DNA from: Pantoea stewartii subsp. stewartii
GTDB lineage: Bacteria > Pseudomonadota > Gammaproteobacteria > Enterobacterales > Enterobacteriaceae
Direction of reading: 5' to 3'
NCBI RefSeq assembly: GCF_008801695.1
Contig: NZ_VZPF01000018.1
Location: 1 to 64,000, forward strand
DNA: 64,000 nt
Of this stretch, positions 21,290 through 30,286 are shown one piece after another (the first letter of the stretch is position 1; each line of letters begins with the position of its first letter). A program made the translations under genes and the position numbers. The notes under the pieces are model-generated. The model made no database searches. It was not told the DNA's origin and saw only the letters and a list, made by a program, of their open reading frames with translations.

Positions 21290-21318
21290 TTGCTGATTAA
21301 AACAGCAGGGGCTATACT
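21290..21318 (+). promoter_or_regulatory. Sigma70-type promoter for a small ORF
   Basis: TTGCTG, 17 bp, TATACT. A transcript would start near 21,325 and reach the 25-codon ORF after about 35 bases. Confidence 0.6.
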
Positions 21319-21358
21319 TTTCCTGTAGTTATTCAACAAATTTTTAACTGGATGCTGT

Positions 21359-21436
21359 ATGAAACGTTTTTTTAAGTACGTGTTTCACGCGTATGTGGAA
21401 ACCTTTAAACACGTACCACCCGGTGCGCTGAACTAA
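21359..21436 (+). CDS. Candidate 25-residue small protein
   Basis: An ATG-initiated frame of 25 codons that begins MKRFFKYVFHAYVETF and ends HVPPGALN. It follows the good promoter at 21,290-21,318 by about 40 bp. It is basic and aromatic, with an amphipathic look that could lie on the inner membrane. A short GCGCT/AGCGC hairpin covers the stop codon and is followed by TTTT, so the transcript could be only about 120 bases long. The ribosome site is weak (TGGATG). I do not recognise the protein. Support is the promoter, the compact unit and protein-like composition; an sRNA is the alternative. Confidence 0.45.
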   Translation: MKRFFKYVFHAYVETFKHVPPGALN

Positions 21437-21689
21437 GCGCCACGTTTTACCCTCGATAGTCGCGGTCAGGGAATGACCAGTGATTATCACCTCATTTTGT
21501 CGTTCTTCTCGCCTGTCTCCGCCTCTCTGTTCAGCCCGCACTGGTCTCGCATTCCGCCTGACATACTGTGATACATCTGGACATCCACTGTGCCAATCGC
21601 AGTACGATTTCCGTCATGTTTTTTGCTACTCTGCGCGCCGATTTATTCTCAACACGGGTGGATCGCCCGACATAATAAAAGAGGCAGCA

Positions 21690-22526
21690 ATGCAATTATG
21701 CAGTTTTTATCTTCCCGCTCAGGGGAAAAAAAGCGTGGGTATCGTACGGGAACAGGGCGTGATCGATGTCGGGATGCGCCTGGGCAAAGCCTGCCCGGAT
21801 TTAAAAACCTTTTTGACACGTTCTTCTCTGGCCGATCTTGCCGCCTTTCAGAACATGCCCGTCGATCACGCGTTTTCTGCCGTGCAGTTTCTTCCCGTTA
21901 TTGAGCAGCCTGGAAAAATTTTCTGCGTAGGAATGAACTACGCAGATAAACGCCAGGAGTTTGCCGCAACGCTGGACGCGCCAACCTTATTTATCCGTTT
22001 TGCTGATTCACTGACCGGCCATGAGCAACCGCTGCAAAAACCGCTGACTACCCAGGAATTCGATTACGAGGGTGAGCTGGCGGTGATTATTGGTAAACCG
22101 GCGCATCGGGTTAAGGCCGCCGACGCGCTGGACGTCATTGCGGGTTACAGCTGCTTTATGGATGCCACCGTGCGCGACATGCAGTTTACCTGGTTTACCG
22201 CCGGGAAAAACTGGCCGCAGACCGGAGGATTTGGCCCCTGGATGACGACTGCGGACGAGATTCCTGATCCCCAACAGTTATCGATTAAAACGCGACTGAA
22301 CGGTCGTGAAGTGCAAAACGATACCACCGCCAGCATGGTGCATCCGGTCGCCAGCATTATCGAATATATCTCTGCCTTCAGTCCGCTATCACCCGGCGAT
22401 GTCATTATCACCGGCTCCCCCGGCGGCGTAGGGAAAAAACGGACGCCGCCCCTGTTCATGTTCCGTGGTGACGTGGTGGAAGTCGAGATAGAAAAAATCG
22501 GTTGCCTGCGTAACCCTGTCGCCTGA
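21690..22526 (+). CDS. Fumarylacetoacetate hydrolase (FAH) family protein
   Basis: 278 residues. Family members cleave or decarboxylate 2,4-diketo acids such as acylpyruvates, using Mg2+ or Mn2+. The domain spans about residues 70-275, starting at KIFCVGMNYADKRQEF; metal-ligand motif DYEGELAVIIGK and the later VIITGSPGGVG are visible. The start at 21690 follows AGAGGCAGCA and gives MQLCSFY; the ORF opens much further upstream but that part has no family likeness. The exact substrate cannot be told. Confidence 0.85.
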   Translation: MQLCSFYLPAQGKKSVGIVREQGVIDVGMRLGKACPDLKTFLTRSSLADLAAFQNMPVDHAFSAVQFLPVIEQPGKIFCVGMNYADKRQEFAATLDAPTLFIRFADSLTGHEQPLQKPLTTQEFDYEGELAVIIGKPAHRVKAADALDVIAGYSCFMDATVRDMQFTWFTAGKNWPQTGGFGPWMTTADEIPDPQQLSIKTRLNGREVQNDTTASMVHPVASIIEYISAFSPLSPGDVIITGSPGGVGKKRTPPLFMFRGDVVEVEIEKIGCLRNPVA

Positions 22527-22597
22527 CGCAGTGTATTCACTGCCTCTCTGCCGATCCCGTCCTACACTCAATAAGTACCCAGGAACAGGAGCAGCTG

Positions 22598-23550
22598 ATG
22601 AGGCGTACCATCCGGTGTAAAAGGCGACAGGGCATAGCCGTGGCCGCAGGGGTTGGTTTAGGTATAGGCGCAGTGCTGTGGGGCGCGAAGCGCTGGCAGC
22701 AAATGAAACAAACGCCGCCTGTTTCACCGCGTAGTCACCATGCGGGACTGGCGGGTTACTATCAACAGATCGGTGACTGGCGCATGTTCACCCGCGTGAC
22801 GCCCGACGCACCTCATGGTTTACCTGTCGTCCTGCTTCACGGTCTGGCGATGTCAGGCCGTTCGATGGAGGCGCTGGCCCTCGCGCTGGGTCGGGACTAT
22901 CACGTGCTGGTCCCCGACCTGCCCGGCTTTGGCGGTAGCGCGTTGCCCGCATCGGCACCGGTGCTTTCCGTCAGTGAACTGGCCGATATCCTGTGGCAGT
23001 GGCTCCAGCACAATGGTTTCCGGCGGGCAATCTGGGTCGGCAGCGCCTTTGGCTGTCAGGTGCTGGCGGCGCTGGCGGATAAACACCCGGACGCCGTGGC
23101 CGGACTGGTGCTACAGGGGCCCACAGCCGATCGCCATGCGCGAAGCCTGTTGCGCCAGCTCTGGCGCGGCTGGCGCAACAGCCGACTGGAAGCCCACCGT
23201 TCACCTGACCCGCTGACCCGCTGACCCGCTGACCCGCTGACCCGCTGGCCCGCATCGACTGGGCGAAAGCCGGTCTCCCCCGTGTATTTGGCACGCTGCG
23301 CGCCATGCTTAACGATCCGATTGAATACCATCTGACGTATCTGACGGCCCCCACATTGTTGCTCCGGGGTTCGCGGGACCCGGTTTGTCCGGCGCGCTGG
23401 CTGGATGAGCTGGCGGGGCTGTTACCTCAGTGTGAAAAAATCACCCTGCGCGGCGGTACCCACCGGCTGCACTATGTCTATCCATGGAGCTTCTGCCATG
23501 CGATCCGACCCTTTTTGGCCCGTATTCAGCAGGAGAACGCCGATGAGTAA
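22598..23550 (+). pseudogene. Alpha/beta hydrolase broken by an 8-bp repeat array
   Basis: The first 200 codons encode an N-terminal anchor-like segment (VAAGVGLGIGAVLWG) and an alpha/beta hydrolase (LLHGLAMSGRS oxyanion region, VPDLPGFGGS, nucleophile region WVGSAFGCQ, with Ser replaced in part). The frame stops at TGA 23,222-23,224 inside a tandem repeat. The C-terminal part resumes in another frame (LARIDWAKAGLPRVF, then LLLRGSRDPVCPARW with the acid residue, then GGTHRLHYVYP with the His) and ends at 23,550, overlapping the next gene by 8 bp. One repeat unit plus the imperfect unit would restore the frame. AGGAG precedes the ATG. Confidence 0.82.
23205..23252 (+). repeat. Octanucleotide tandem repeat, five CTGACCCG plus one CTGGCCCG
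   Basis: Five exact 8-bp units followed by one unit differing by a base, inside the alpha/beta hydrolase gene. Since 8 is not a multiple of 3, each copy changes the frame. With three or more units every frame meets a TGA within the array. Confidence 0.95.
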
Positions 23551-24928
23551 ACCGCCGAAGGGCATCGCCCGCTTTGATTCCGCAGCAACCATGCTGCTGG
23601 CTCTGGCAAGTGCACTACGCGATGAGCCCCTTACCCGTTCGTCATCGATGCTGGACCGGTTACTGCCTTCACTGGATCGACTACCGAGCCGGTTACGTGA
23701 ATGGGGCCATGCGATAAGTGGCCAGGCGGACGGAATCAGCCCGAAACAGGCGGGTGAGCTGGATGTGGAAGGCATCGCCGAATGGATGGTGAGTGCCTAC
23801 CCGCAGCGCGAGTATCCGGCGGCATTTATCGGCGCATCGAACGGTGCGCTGGTCCATCTGGCGGCGGCGATGGGAACGCCCTGGCTACCGCAAACGTTTC
23901 TGTGCCCGGTGCGCGTGGAACCCAGCGATCCGGACGATGCCCAGGCCGGATTTGAGCAAGGCAAAGCGGTGGCCGCGGCGCTGCTGGCGACCTGGCCAAG
24001 GCTGGCGGTCCATCACAGGCAGGATCCGAGTCAGGACCGGCTGCTGCTCGAAAATATGCAGGCTTTCCGGCTTAAATTACGCGATATGCCACTCGCCTTT
24101 AATGAATTTCTGCTGGGAGGATTGCCCGCAGGCGCGACCCTGTTTATCAATCACTGCACGCGCCAGTGGCCGGTCACCCGCACCAGCGACCGTTCGTTTT
24201 TCCAGTTTGGCGCACCCGGTGGGGCAACGGAAAGCGAGTATTTGCAGGGCGGCCCCCGCGTTGCGGAATATCTGGCGCGGGCAGGGGTTGATCGGGCGCG
24301 CTGGACGCCGCCTGCCATCACCGATCATGTCCCTGAAGCCGAATGGGGGCTGGACGGTTACCTGATCTCTCCTCTGAAAAAACTGGCAGAAGCTCAACGC
24401 TGGACGCTGATGGAAATTCGTTATGAGCAACCGGAGGCGCTGAGTTTTGTGGTGGCGGAAATCTACCGTGACTGGTATCTGGCGGCAGGCGTGCTGCCCA
24501 CCCGGCTTACGGTAGACAGCTTTATATTGCTGGATCCCTGGTGCAGTATGCAGCAACAGGCGATTCCCTTCTGGCTGATGTTCCCCTCTGCCGCCTCGGC
24601 AGATGCGCTGCAGCGTTTTCTGGAAAAACAGCCGCCGTTCCGCTACATCGATATGCTGTTGTACTCACAAGGGGCCGACAGCATCGGGCTGGCCGACATC
24701 GCCCGCTGGCAGCAGTTGCTTACCTTCGCCAAAGACGAAGGCGCGCTGGTCGGTGTGGATGAAACGCGTTTTCCTCATGATGTCACCAGTGTTTCGCAGT
24801 TTGACGCGGCGCTCCGTGAGCGGGCACCGCTGCTGCCTGCGCCGCCGCCGCTCACTGTCGGGACAGCGATCGCCGGTATTCAGCGTTACGGCGCCCGTCA
24901 TGGCGTGAGCATCAGGGCGCTGACCTGA
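23543..24928 (+). CDS. Conserved hypothetical protein, possibly hydrolase-like
   Basis: 461 residues; I do not recognise the family. FIGASNGALVHLAAAMG near residue 95 resembles a nucleophile elbow (G-x-S-x-G) and the upstream neighbour is an alpha/beta hydrolase, so a related role is possible but unproven. There is no signal peptide or membrane segment. AGGAGAACGCCG precedes the ATG, and the start overlaps the end of the hydrolase gene by 8 bp, so the two were one operon. It converges on the next MFS gene with a 1-bp gap. Confidence 0.7.
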   Translation: MSKPPKGIARFDSAATMLLALASALRDEPLTRSSSMLDRLLPSLDRLPSRLREWGHAISGQADGISPKQAGELDVEGIAEWMVSAYPQREYPAAFIGASNGALVHLAAAMGTPWLPQTFLCPVRVEPSDPDDAQAGFEQGKAVAAALLATWPRLAVHHRQDPSQDRLLLENMQAFRLKLRDMPLAFNEFLLGGLPAGATLFINHCTRQWPVTRTSDRSFFQFGAPGGATESEYLQGGPRVAEYLARAGVDRARWTPPAITDHVPEAEWGLDGYLISPLKKLAEAQRWTLMEIRYEQPEALSFVVAEIYRDWYLAAGVLPTRLTVDSFILLDPWCSMQQQAIPFWLMFPSAASADALQRFLEKQPPFRYIDMLLYSQGADSIGLADIARWQQLLTFAKDEGALVGVDETRFPHDVTSVSQFDAALRERAPLLPAPPPLTVGTAIAGIQRYGARHGVSIRALT

Positions 24929-24929
24929 G

Positions 24930-26282
24930 TCAGGCTCCGTCGGTGATGGGCTTGCGAACCAGCACCAGATAGGCCAGTGCGCCCATCAGGGTTACGCAGG
25001 CACAAATCATCAGCGCCAGGCTGAAGGACTTCGTGGTGTCCAGTATCCAGCCGGTAATCACCGGAGCAAAGGACGCGAAGATAAAGCTGGCGAAGTTTTG
25101 AATGCTGCCTACGGAGGCCGTCATGCGCGCGGTCACGTTAGCGTGGATCAGGCCCCAGCATGAGGTCCCCGCAAAGTGAATACAAAACAGGGCCATGCCA
25201 ATCAGGGTGACGGCGCTGGTGGTCTCAGTGGCGCGCGTGACGAAGGCGGTAAAACCCGCAGACAAAACCATGCCGCTGACAATGCACACCTTACGGGTTT
25301 TAACCGCATCCCAGCCGCGTTTCACTAACGCATCCACCACATAGCCGTTGAGCAACATGCCGGCTGCGCCAAACAGGAAAGGAATCGCCGCCAGTAAGCC
25401 TGTGCTCTTAAGATCAAGGTGATAGGTCGACTGCAGATAACCCGGCAGCCAGGCAATATACAGCCAGGCGGTGTAGTTAATGCCGCTGAAGCCAATCATC
25501 ATGCCCCACATGGTGCGCTGCTTAAACAGGCCGCGCCATTCACGAAAGCTGATCGGCGCTTTACGCGATGCCACGCTGCCCGCCTGCAGATAATGGATCT
25601 CTTCCGCACTTAAGGTGTTGTTATCACGGTCGCGATAAGTCATGTACCAGCCGATCGCGAGGAAAATCCCTAAAATACCGATAGTCACAAACATGCCGCG
25701 CCAGCCCAGCAGCAGCATCATGGCCGCCAGGATCGGCGGCGCCACCGATAATCCGATCATCGAGGCGGCGTTAAACATCCCCATCGGCATCCCGCGATCT
25801 TTAATATTGAACCAGTCATTGATGACTTTTACGCCGCATGGATTCATGGGCGCTTCACCCATCCCGAGGCCAATGCGCACCAACACGAACTGAGTAAAGT
25901 TATGCACCAGTCCGGACGCGGCCTGGAAAAGTGACCAGATGAACATGCCCACGCCCAGCATAATACGTGGGCCTTTGCGGTCCAGCAGGGCGCCAGCGGG
26001 CAGTTGTGCCAGCCCGTAAGCCAGCGAAAATGCCGAGAGCAGCACGCCAATTTCCGTCGCGCTCAGCCCCATCTCCTCACGAATCGTCATATTGGCCACC
26101 GACAGCGAGCTGCGATCAAGGTAGTTAATGATGGCGGCAAGCAGCAGCAACAGCATGGCGGTAATCTGAACTTTACGGATGCGCGGCGAGCGCACGATAT
26201 CACTGCGCAACGGCACAAACGCCTCATCAGGTGCAGCGGCGGCGGGCGAGGTTGAACGATCAATAACCGATCTGTTTTCCAT
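24930..26282 (-). CDS. lgoT: MFS sugar-acid transporter, LgoT-like
   Basis: 450 residues, 12 predicted membrane segments, of the anion:cation symporter branch that carries hexonates and hexarates (INYLDRSSLSVANMTIREE in helix 1, LLDRKGPRIMLG after helix 2). E. coli LgoT imports L-galactonate; the neighbours lgoR and lgoD support that substrate. The start at 26282 has AGGGAGATTGCC before it; an in-frame ATG 14 codons upstream lacks this. It shares direction with lgoR, 169 bp downstream of it. Confidence 0.75.
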   Translation of the reverse strand: MENRSVIDRSTSPAAAAPDEAFVPLRSDIVRSPRIRKVQITAMLLLLLAAIINYLDRSSLSVANMTIREEMGLSATEIGVLLSAFSLAYGLAQLPAGALLDRKGPRIMLGVGMFIWSLFQAASGLVHNFTQFVLVRIGLGMGEAPMNPCGVKVINDWFNIKDRGMPMGMFNAASMIGLSVAPPILAAMMLLLGWRGMFVTIGILGIFLAIGWYMTYRDRDNNTLSAEEIHYLQAGSVASRKAPISFREWRGLFKQRTMWGMMIGFSGINYTAWLYIAWLPGYLQSTYHLDLKSTGLLAAIPFLFGAAGMLLNGYVVDALVKRGWDAVKTRKVCIVSGMVLSAGFTAFVTRATETTSAVTLIGMALFCIHFAGTSCWGLIHANVTARMTASVGSIQNFASFIFASFAPVITGWILDTTKSFSLALMICACVTLMGALAYLVLVRKPITDGA

Positions 26283-26451
26283 GGCAATCTCCCTGAGCAG
26301 GCGATTTATCATTATTGTGAGCATTAAGGATGCCCGACGGCACAGGGCCGCCGGCGCGTTGCGATGAAGAGTAAGGGCGATAAAGCAGAGATGTTGTAAA
26401 GTTGTTTCAAAATCGTGCGAGAGCTAATGCTTTGCGGTTTTTAATCGGTTT

Positions 26452-27354
26452 TTAATTGTACTGATTAATGCTGCGGATCATGGATCGCTTGGCTGTGGCC
26501 AGATGACTGTGCAGGGCGCAAAGCGCATCCACATCCCGGCGACCGATTAACGCAGACAAAATCGCCATATGCTCCTCCAGGGCAACGATGTTGCGCTGCT
26601 TCAGATCGCTTTCATCCCACTGATAGTGCGAATGGAAAATAACGGAAATAATCTCCAGCGACTGATTAAAGAACGGGTTATTGGCGGCAGACAGAATCAG
26701 CGAGTGCAGTTGCTTATCCAGCGCCGCAAAATGGCGATAGTTGCTGGCAATGGTCTCACGCATCGATCGGTGCCGATCCAGTAGATCGCGCGCCTGAATC
26801 CAGCGTTCATCGTCCATGGGCAAGTTTAAAAAACGCGTCAGGGCATGGGTTTCCAGCATTTCACGTAGCTCAAACAGCTTTTCCGCATACGTCTGCGAAA
26901 ACTTTTTCATCTGCCAGTGGCCGCGTTTGACCGGTTCCAGCAGGTTGTAGCGCATAAAATGCAGTAAGAATTCGCGCACGGCCACCGGGCTGACATTGGC
27001 CTGCTTTGCCAGTTGCAGCTCGCTGAAGGTATCGCCGGGCTGCAACTGTCGCTGATTGATCAGATCGAAAAAACGCTTTTCAACCAGACTGGCCTGTTGA
27101 TCAATCGGCGGCATCACCGCGTTCAGGCTGTCCTGCGCCTCCGGCGCGCGCACAATAACCCAGCTGTCTTTGACTTTTTCCAGTACGCCTCGCTCATGCA
27201 GATAACTCAGCACATGACGCACGGTCGTGCGGCTGACCGTGAACATTTCGGCCAGGGTGGCCTGCGGTGGTAGCGGTGACTGAACGTGGCCCTGGGCGAT
27301 GCTTTCCAGCATATGGTTGATGACGTTATGGCGTAAATTTTGGCTGCGGCTCAT
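26452..27354 (-). CDS. lgoR: GntR/FadR-family regulator, LgoR-like
   Basis: 300 residues. The N-terminal region is unusual in showing two winged-helix-like stretches (SRTTVRHVLSYLHERGVLE near 42, then ELQLAKQANVSPVAVREFL near 112), followed by a helical FadR-type effector domain (about 150-295). It resembles E. coli LgoR (YjjM). Divergence from lgoD and co-direction with lgoT suggest control of both by L-galactonate or a related acid. Confidence 0.75.
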   Translation of the reverse strand: MSRSQNLRHNVINHMLESIAQGHVQSPLPPQATLAEMFTVSRTTVRHVLSYLHERGVLEKVKDSWVIVRAPEAQDSLNAVMPPIDQQASLVEKRFFDLINQRQLQPGDTFSELQLAKQANVSPVAVREFLLHFMRYNLLEPVKRGHWQMKKFSQTYAEKLFELREMLETHALTRFLNLPMDDERWIQARDLLDRHRSMRETIASNYRHFAALDKQLHSLILSAANNPFFNQSLEIISVIFHSHYQWDESDLKQRNIVALEEHMAILSALIGRRDVDALCALHSHLATAKRSMIRSINQYN

Positions 27355-27493
27355 GCGGGGGCTCCGGTTTTTTATGCATTAAAAACCATTGAAGGCCCAA
27401 AAAAGCCGTTCTGGTTCACAAAGTGAGAAGAGGGGAATACGGTGCCGCAGCCAGATTCGCCATAACTGCGCTTTTGATAACCGGAGAGGGGCC

Positions 27494-28522
27494 ATGACCA
27501 CTATGAAAGCCTTAGTCATCGCAGAACCGCGTTCGCTGGTCTGGGCTACACGCCCTCAACCCCGGCCTGCCGCGACTGAAGCGCTGCTTAAAATCGTCAG
27601 CGCAGGCATTTGCGGCACCGACATTCATGCCTGGGCAGGAAACCAACCCTTTTTTAGCTATCCGCGAGTCCTCGGCCATGAACTCTGTGCGGAGGTGGTG
27701 GAGACAGGGGCTGCCGTTCACGATTTAGCCGCAGGACAGCGGGTGGCACTGATTCCCTATCTCTCCTGTTTTGAATGCGATGCCTGCCGCAGCGGTAAAA
27801 CCAACTGCTGCGAAAACATTTCGGTGATGGGTGTTCATCAGGATGGCGGCTTTAGCGACTATCTTTGCGTACCGGCAGCTAACCTGCTGGTGGTGGACGA
27901 TCTTGCGCCAGAAGCCGCAGCGCTCATTGAGCCTTTTGCCATCAGCGCCCACGCGGTGCGGCGAGCGGCGGTGGCGCAGGGCGAGCAGGTGCTGGTCGTG
28001 GGGGCGGGGCCGATCGGCCTGGGGGCTGCCGCCATTGCCGCTGCTAACGGCGCGCAGGTGGTGGTCGCGGATACCAGTGATTACCGCCGTCAGCACGTCA
28101 GTCAGCAGTTGGGCCTCTGTGCACTCAATCCGGCTGATGCGGCGTTTATAACCTCACTGCGAAACGAATTTGATGGCAGGCTGCCGTTGAAGGTGCTTGA
28201 TGCCACAGGCAATCCTGCGGCGATGAACGCGGCCGTAAGCCTGATTCGCCATGGCGGAACAGTCGTGTATGTCGGTCTGCATAAAGGGGATTTGGTGATT
28301 CCTGACAGTGAGTTTCACAAGAAGGAGAGCACGATCATGGGTAGCCGTAACGCCACCCGTGAGGATTTTGATCGGGTGCGTGAACTCATGGCGGCCGGGA
28401 CGTTACGTGCCGATATGATGCTCAACCGGCGTTTCGCGTTTTCGACGCTGGCAGAACACTTTGAGGCGCAGGTCATCAACAATCGTGCGTTAATTAAGGG
28501 CGTTATCGATTTTGATCGCTGA
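27494..28522 (+). CDS. lgoD: Zinc alcohol dehydrogenase, L-galactonate oxidoreductase type
   Basis: 342 residues, medium-chain dehydrogenase. Catalytic zinc ligands are in GICGTDIHAW and GHE; the structural zinc site is the four-cysteine lobe CFECDACRSGKTNCC. The NAD motif is VVGAGPIGLGAA near residue 172. E. coli LgoD oxidises L-galactonate to tagaturonate, feeding the galacturonate pathway. The start at 27494 follows GGAGAGGGG; the ORF opens 35 codons earlier without likeness to the family. Divergent from lgoR. Confidence 0.82.
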   Translation: MTTMKALVIAEPRSLVWATRPQPRPAATEALLKIVSAGICGTDIHAWAGNQPFFSYPRVLGHELCAEVVETGAAVHDLAAGQRVALIPYLSCFECDACRSGKTNCCENISVMGVHQDGGFSDYLCVPAANLLVVDDLAPEAAALIEPFAISAHAVRRAAVAQGEQVLVVGAGPIGLGAAAIAAANGAQVVVADTSDYRRQHVSQQLGLCALNPADAAFITSLRNEFDGRLPLKVLDATGNPAAMNAAVSLIRHGGTVVYVGLHKGDLVIPDSEFHKKESTIMGSRNATREDFDRVRELMAAGTLRADMMLNRRFAFSTLAEHFEAQVINNRALIKGVIDFDR

Positions 28523-28525
28523 AGC

Positions 28526-28552
28526 CGGAGACAACGGGGTGCGCTGTCTCCG
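28526..28552. terminator. Hairpin between lgoD and the nucleoside hydrolase gene
   Basis: A perfect 8-bp stem CGGAGACA/TGTCTCCG with an 11-base loop lies between convergent genes. It has no T-tract. Confidence 0.4.
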
Positions 28553-28558
28553 CACGCG

Positions 28559-29482
28559 CTACGCCGTTCCGGAGAGCGACTGGAAAAAGTGGCGACGCAC
28601 GGCGTCGGCATCCACGCCCAATGCGATGCGTTGTCGGGGCAAATCGCGAAAAGGGTTGTGACGGGAAGCCAGCGTGCTGATCTGGCGCACCGTCTGACCA
28701 CAGGCGATGCCTTCGGTAATCACCCGCAGTGGGCTTTCCACCAGCGTAAATGCCTCGGGCAAACAAAGCCAGGATATCGTCAGCGTGTCATGCAACGCCA
28801 TTCCCGCAAATCCTTCCTTCTCAAGACTGTACGCCAGATAAGGGCGGCAGATCGCCCGCAGGATCGGCTGTTGTAGTTGATCCACCTCATCGCTATTGAT
28901 CAACACTTTATGGGTAACATCCAGCGGGATCAGAATAATCGGCAAGGCCGAGGACAGGACCTGATCCGCAGCATGAGGATCCTTCCAGATATTAAATTCA
29001 CTGAACGGTGTCACATTCCCGCTGTGGCCATCGGTACCAAAGGCGCCGCCCATGATGACCAGTTCTTTGACCAGCGGGATAATATCCGGTGCCTGGTTGA
29101 TGGCGCTGGCGATATTGGTAAGGGGGCCGATTGCCACCAGCGTAATGACGCCGGGATTAGCACGAACGCTGTCGATAATAAACTGCACGGCACCGGGCGC
29201 GTCGTCGCTAAACGGATTATCAAACGCATCCCCTAAACCGTCTTCACCATGCAGCCTGGCAGGTGCGCTCGGTTCCCGTGCCAGCGGACGGGCGCAGCCG
29301 CGGTACACCGGCACGTCAATCGCCATTTTCTGGCAAAAGAGCCGCGCATTTTTCACCGCCTGGCCCACGGCAACGTTGCCGAATACCGTGGTAATGCCCA
29401 GCAGATGTTGCGTCCGCGCGGCATAGGCCAGCGCAAAGGCATCATCCACGCCGATATCAGTATCAAAAATGACAGTGCGCAC
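28559..29482 (-). CDS. Nucleoside hydrolase (inosine-uridine preferring type)
   Basis: 307 residues. These Ca2+ enzymes split ribonucleosides into base and ribose. The defining aspartate cluster is FDTDIGVDDAFAL at the N-terminus, and LVAIGPLTNIASAI with VIMGGAFG are also typical. I chose the GTG at 29482, which has TCTGGAG six bases upstream; this puts DTDIGVDD near residue 8 as in the family. The ORF extends 26 codons further to an ATG at 29560 without likeness. Which of the RihA/B/C activities applies cannot be told. Confidence 0.85.
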   Translation of the reverse strand: MRTVIFDTDIGVDDAFALAYAARTQHLLGITTVFGNVAVGQAVKNARLFCQKMAIDVPVYRGCARPLAREPSAPARLHGEDGLGDAFDNPFSDDAPGAVQFIIDSVRANPGVITLVAIGPLTNIASAINQAPDIIPLVKELVIMGGAFGTDGHSGNVTPFSEFNIWKDPHAADQVLSSALPIILIPLDVTHKVLINSDEVDQLQQPILRAICRPYLAYSLEKEGFAGMALHDTLTISWLCLPEAFTLVESPLRVITEGIACGQTVRQISTLASRHNPFRDLPRQRIALGVDADAVRRHFFQSLSGTA

Positions 29483-29721
29483 AGGATTCTCCAGAAAGCG
29501 TGAGCGCCTCACCCGGGGCGACAATCGTTGTGTGGGCGCGGCAAGCGTAAAAGCCGTCATTTATTTAAGCGGAAAACGGAAAAAGGGGAAACCTGAATTC
29601 TCCCCCCTTTTAAGGCTACCCGCGTCGGGTTTTTAACACTACATGTCAGCCGCACATCACGGGCGCGCGTTCATATGGTCTGAGTTGCCAGTCAGAAAAC
29701 GGCATCGTATGATTGCCTGCG

Positions 29722-29785
29722 CAAGGTGATGGCGTTCCACCTTCCCCAACCGCCAGCAGGTTTCCCCTGCGGCTGATGACGCCTG
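29722..29785 (+). ncRNA. Fluoride riboswitch (crcB motif)
   Basis: The conserved parts of the crcB motif are present in order: GGTGATGGCGTTCCACC, then AACCGCC, an internal CAGCAGG/CCTGC hairpin, and GGCTGATGACGCC. It lies 100 bp before crcB. CCTGAC at its 3' edge can pair with GTCAGG at 29,820-29,825, a possible expression platform. Fluoride binding would turn on the exporter gene. Confidence 0.92.
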
Positions 29786-29885
29786 ACACTATCCTTTATC
29801 CTTTCGTGGGAGCGGGAGCGTCAGGTGCCGGTATTTGCTGACCCTCCACCGTCTTCTGCACAATGCCTGTTAACGGGAGTATAAG

Positions 29886-30263
29886 ATGTTAAAACCGCTA
29901 TTCGCTGTGATTGTGGGCGGCAGCGTAGGTTGTGTACTGCGTTGGTGGTTCGGTATGCGTTTCAATGCGTTTTTCCCCAATCTTCCACCGGGTACGTTGC
30001 TGGTGAATCTGATTGGCGGCTTTGTGATCGGGGGGGCCATGGCCTGGTTTATTAAAAATCCCCAGCTCGATCCCGCCTGGCGGTTACTGATCATTACAGG
30101 CTTATGTGGCGGTCTCACCACGTTTTCCACGTTTACCGCAGAGTTAATGACCCTGTTGCAGTCCGGTAAATATCTCTGGGCGATGAGCAGCGCGCTGGTG
30201 CATGTCATAGGCTCGTTGCTGATGAGTTTTGCCGGTTTCGCGCTGATTAACCTGTTGGGTTAA
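29886..30263 (+). CDS. crcB: Fluoride channel CrcB/Fluc
   Basis: 125 residues with four predicted membrane helices. It forms a dual-topology dimer that lets F- leave the cell. Family motifs GGSVGCVLRWW, GTLLVNLIGGF and GLCGGLTTFSTF are clear. GGGAG sits before the ATG. The fluoride riboswitch directly upstream supports the call; it is a one-gene unit. Confidence 0.96.
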   Translation: MLKPLFAVIVGGSVGCVLRWWFGMRFNAFFPNLPPGTLLVNLIGGFVIGGAMAWFIKNPQLDPAWRLLIITGLCGGLTTFSTFTAELMTLLQSGKYLWAMSSALVHVIGSLLMSFAGFALINLLG

Positions 30264-30286
30264 CGCCGCCGCGAAACCGGATGCCA

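Noticed and set aside
22853-23354. Minus-strand ORFs repeating G-S-A-G-Q-R-V-S across the hydrolase gene
   Set aside because: The repeated peptide is just the octanucleotide array read on the other strand.
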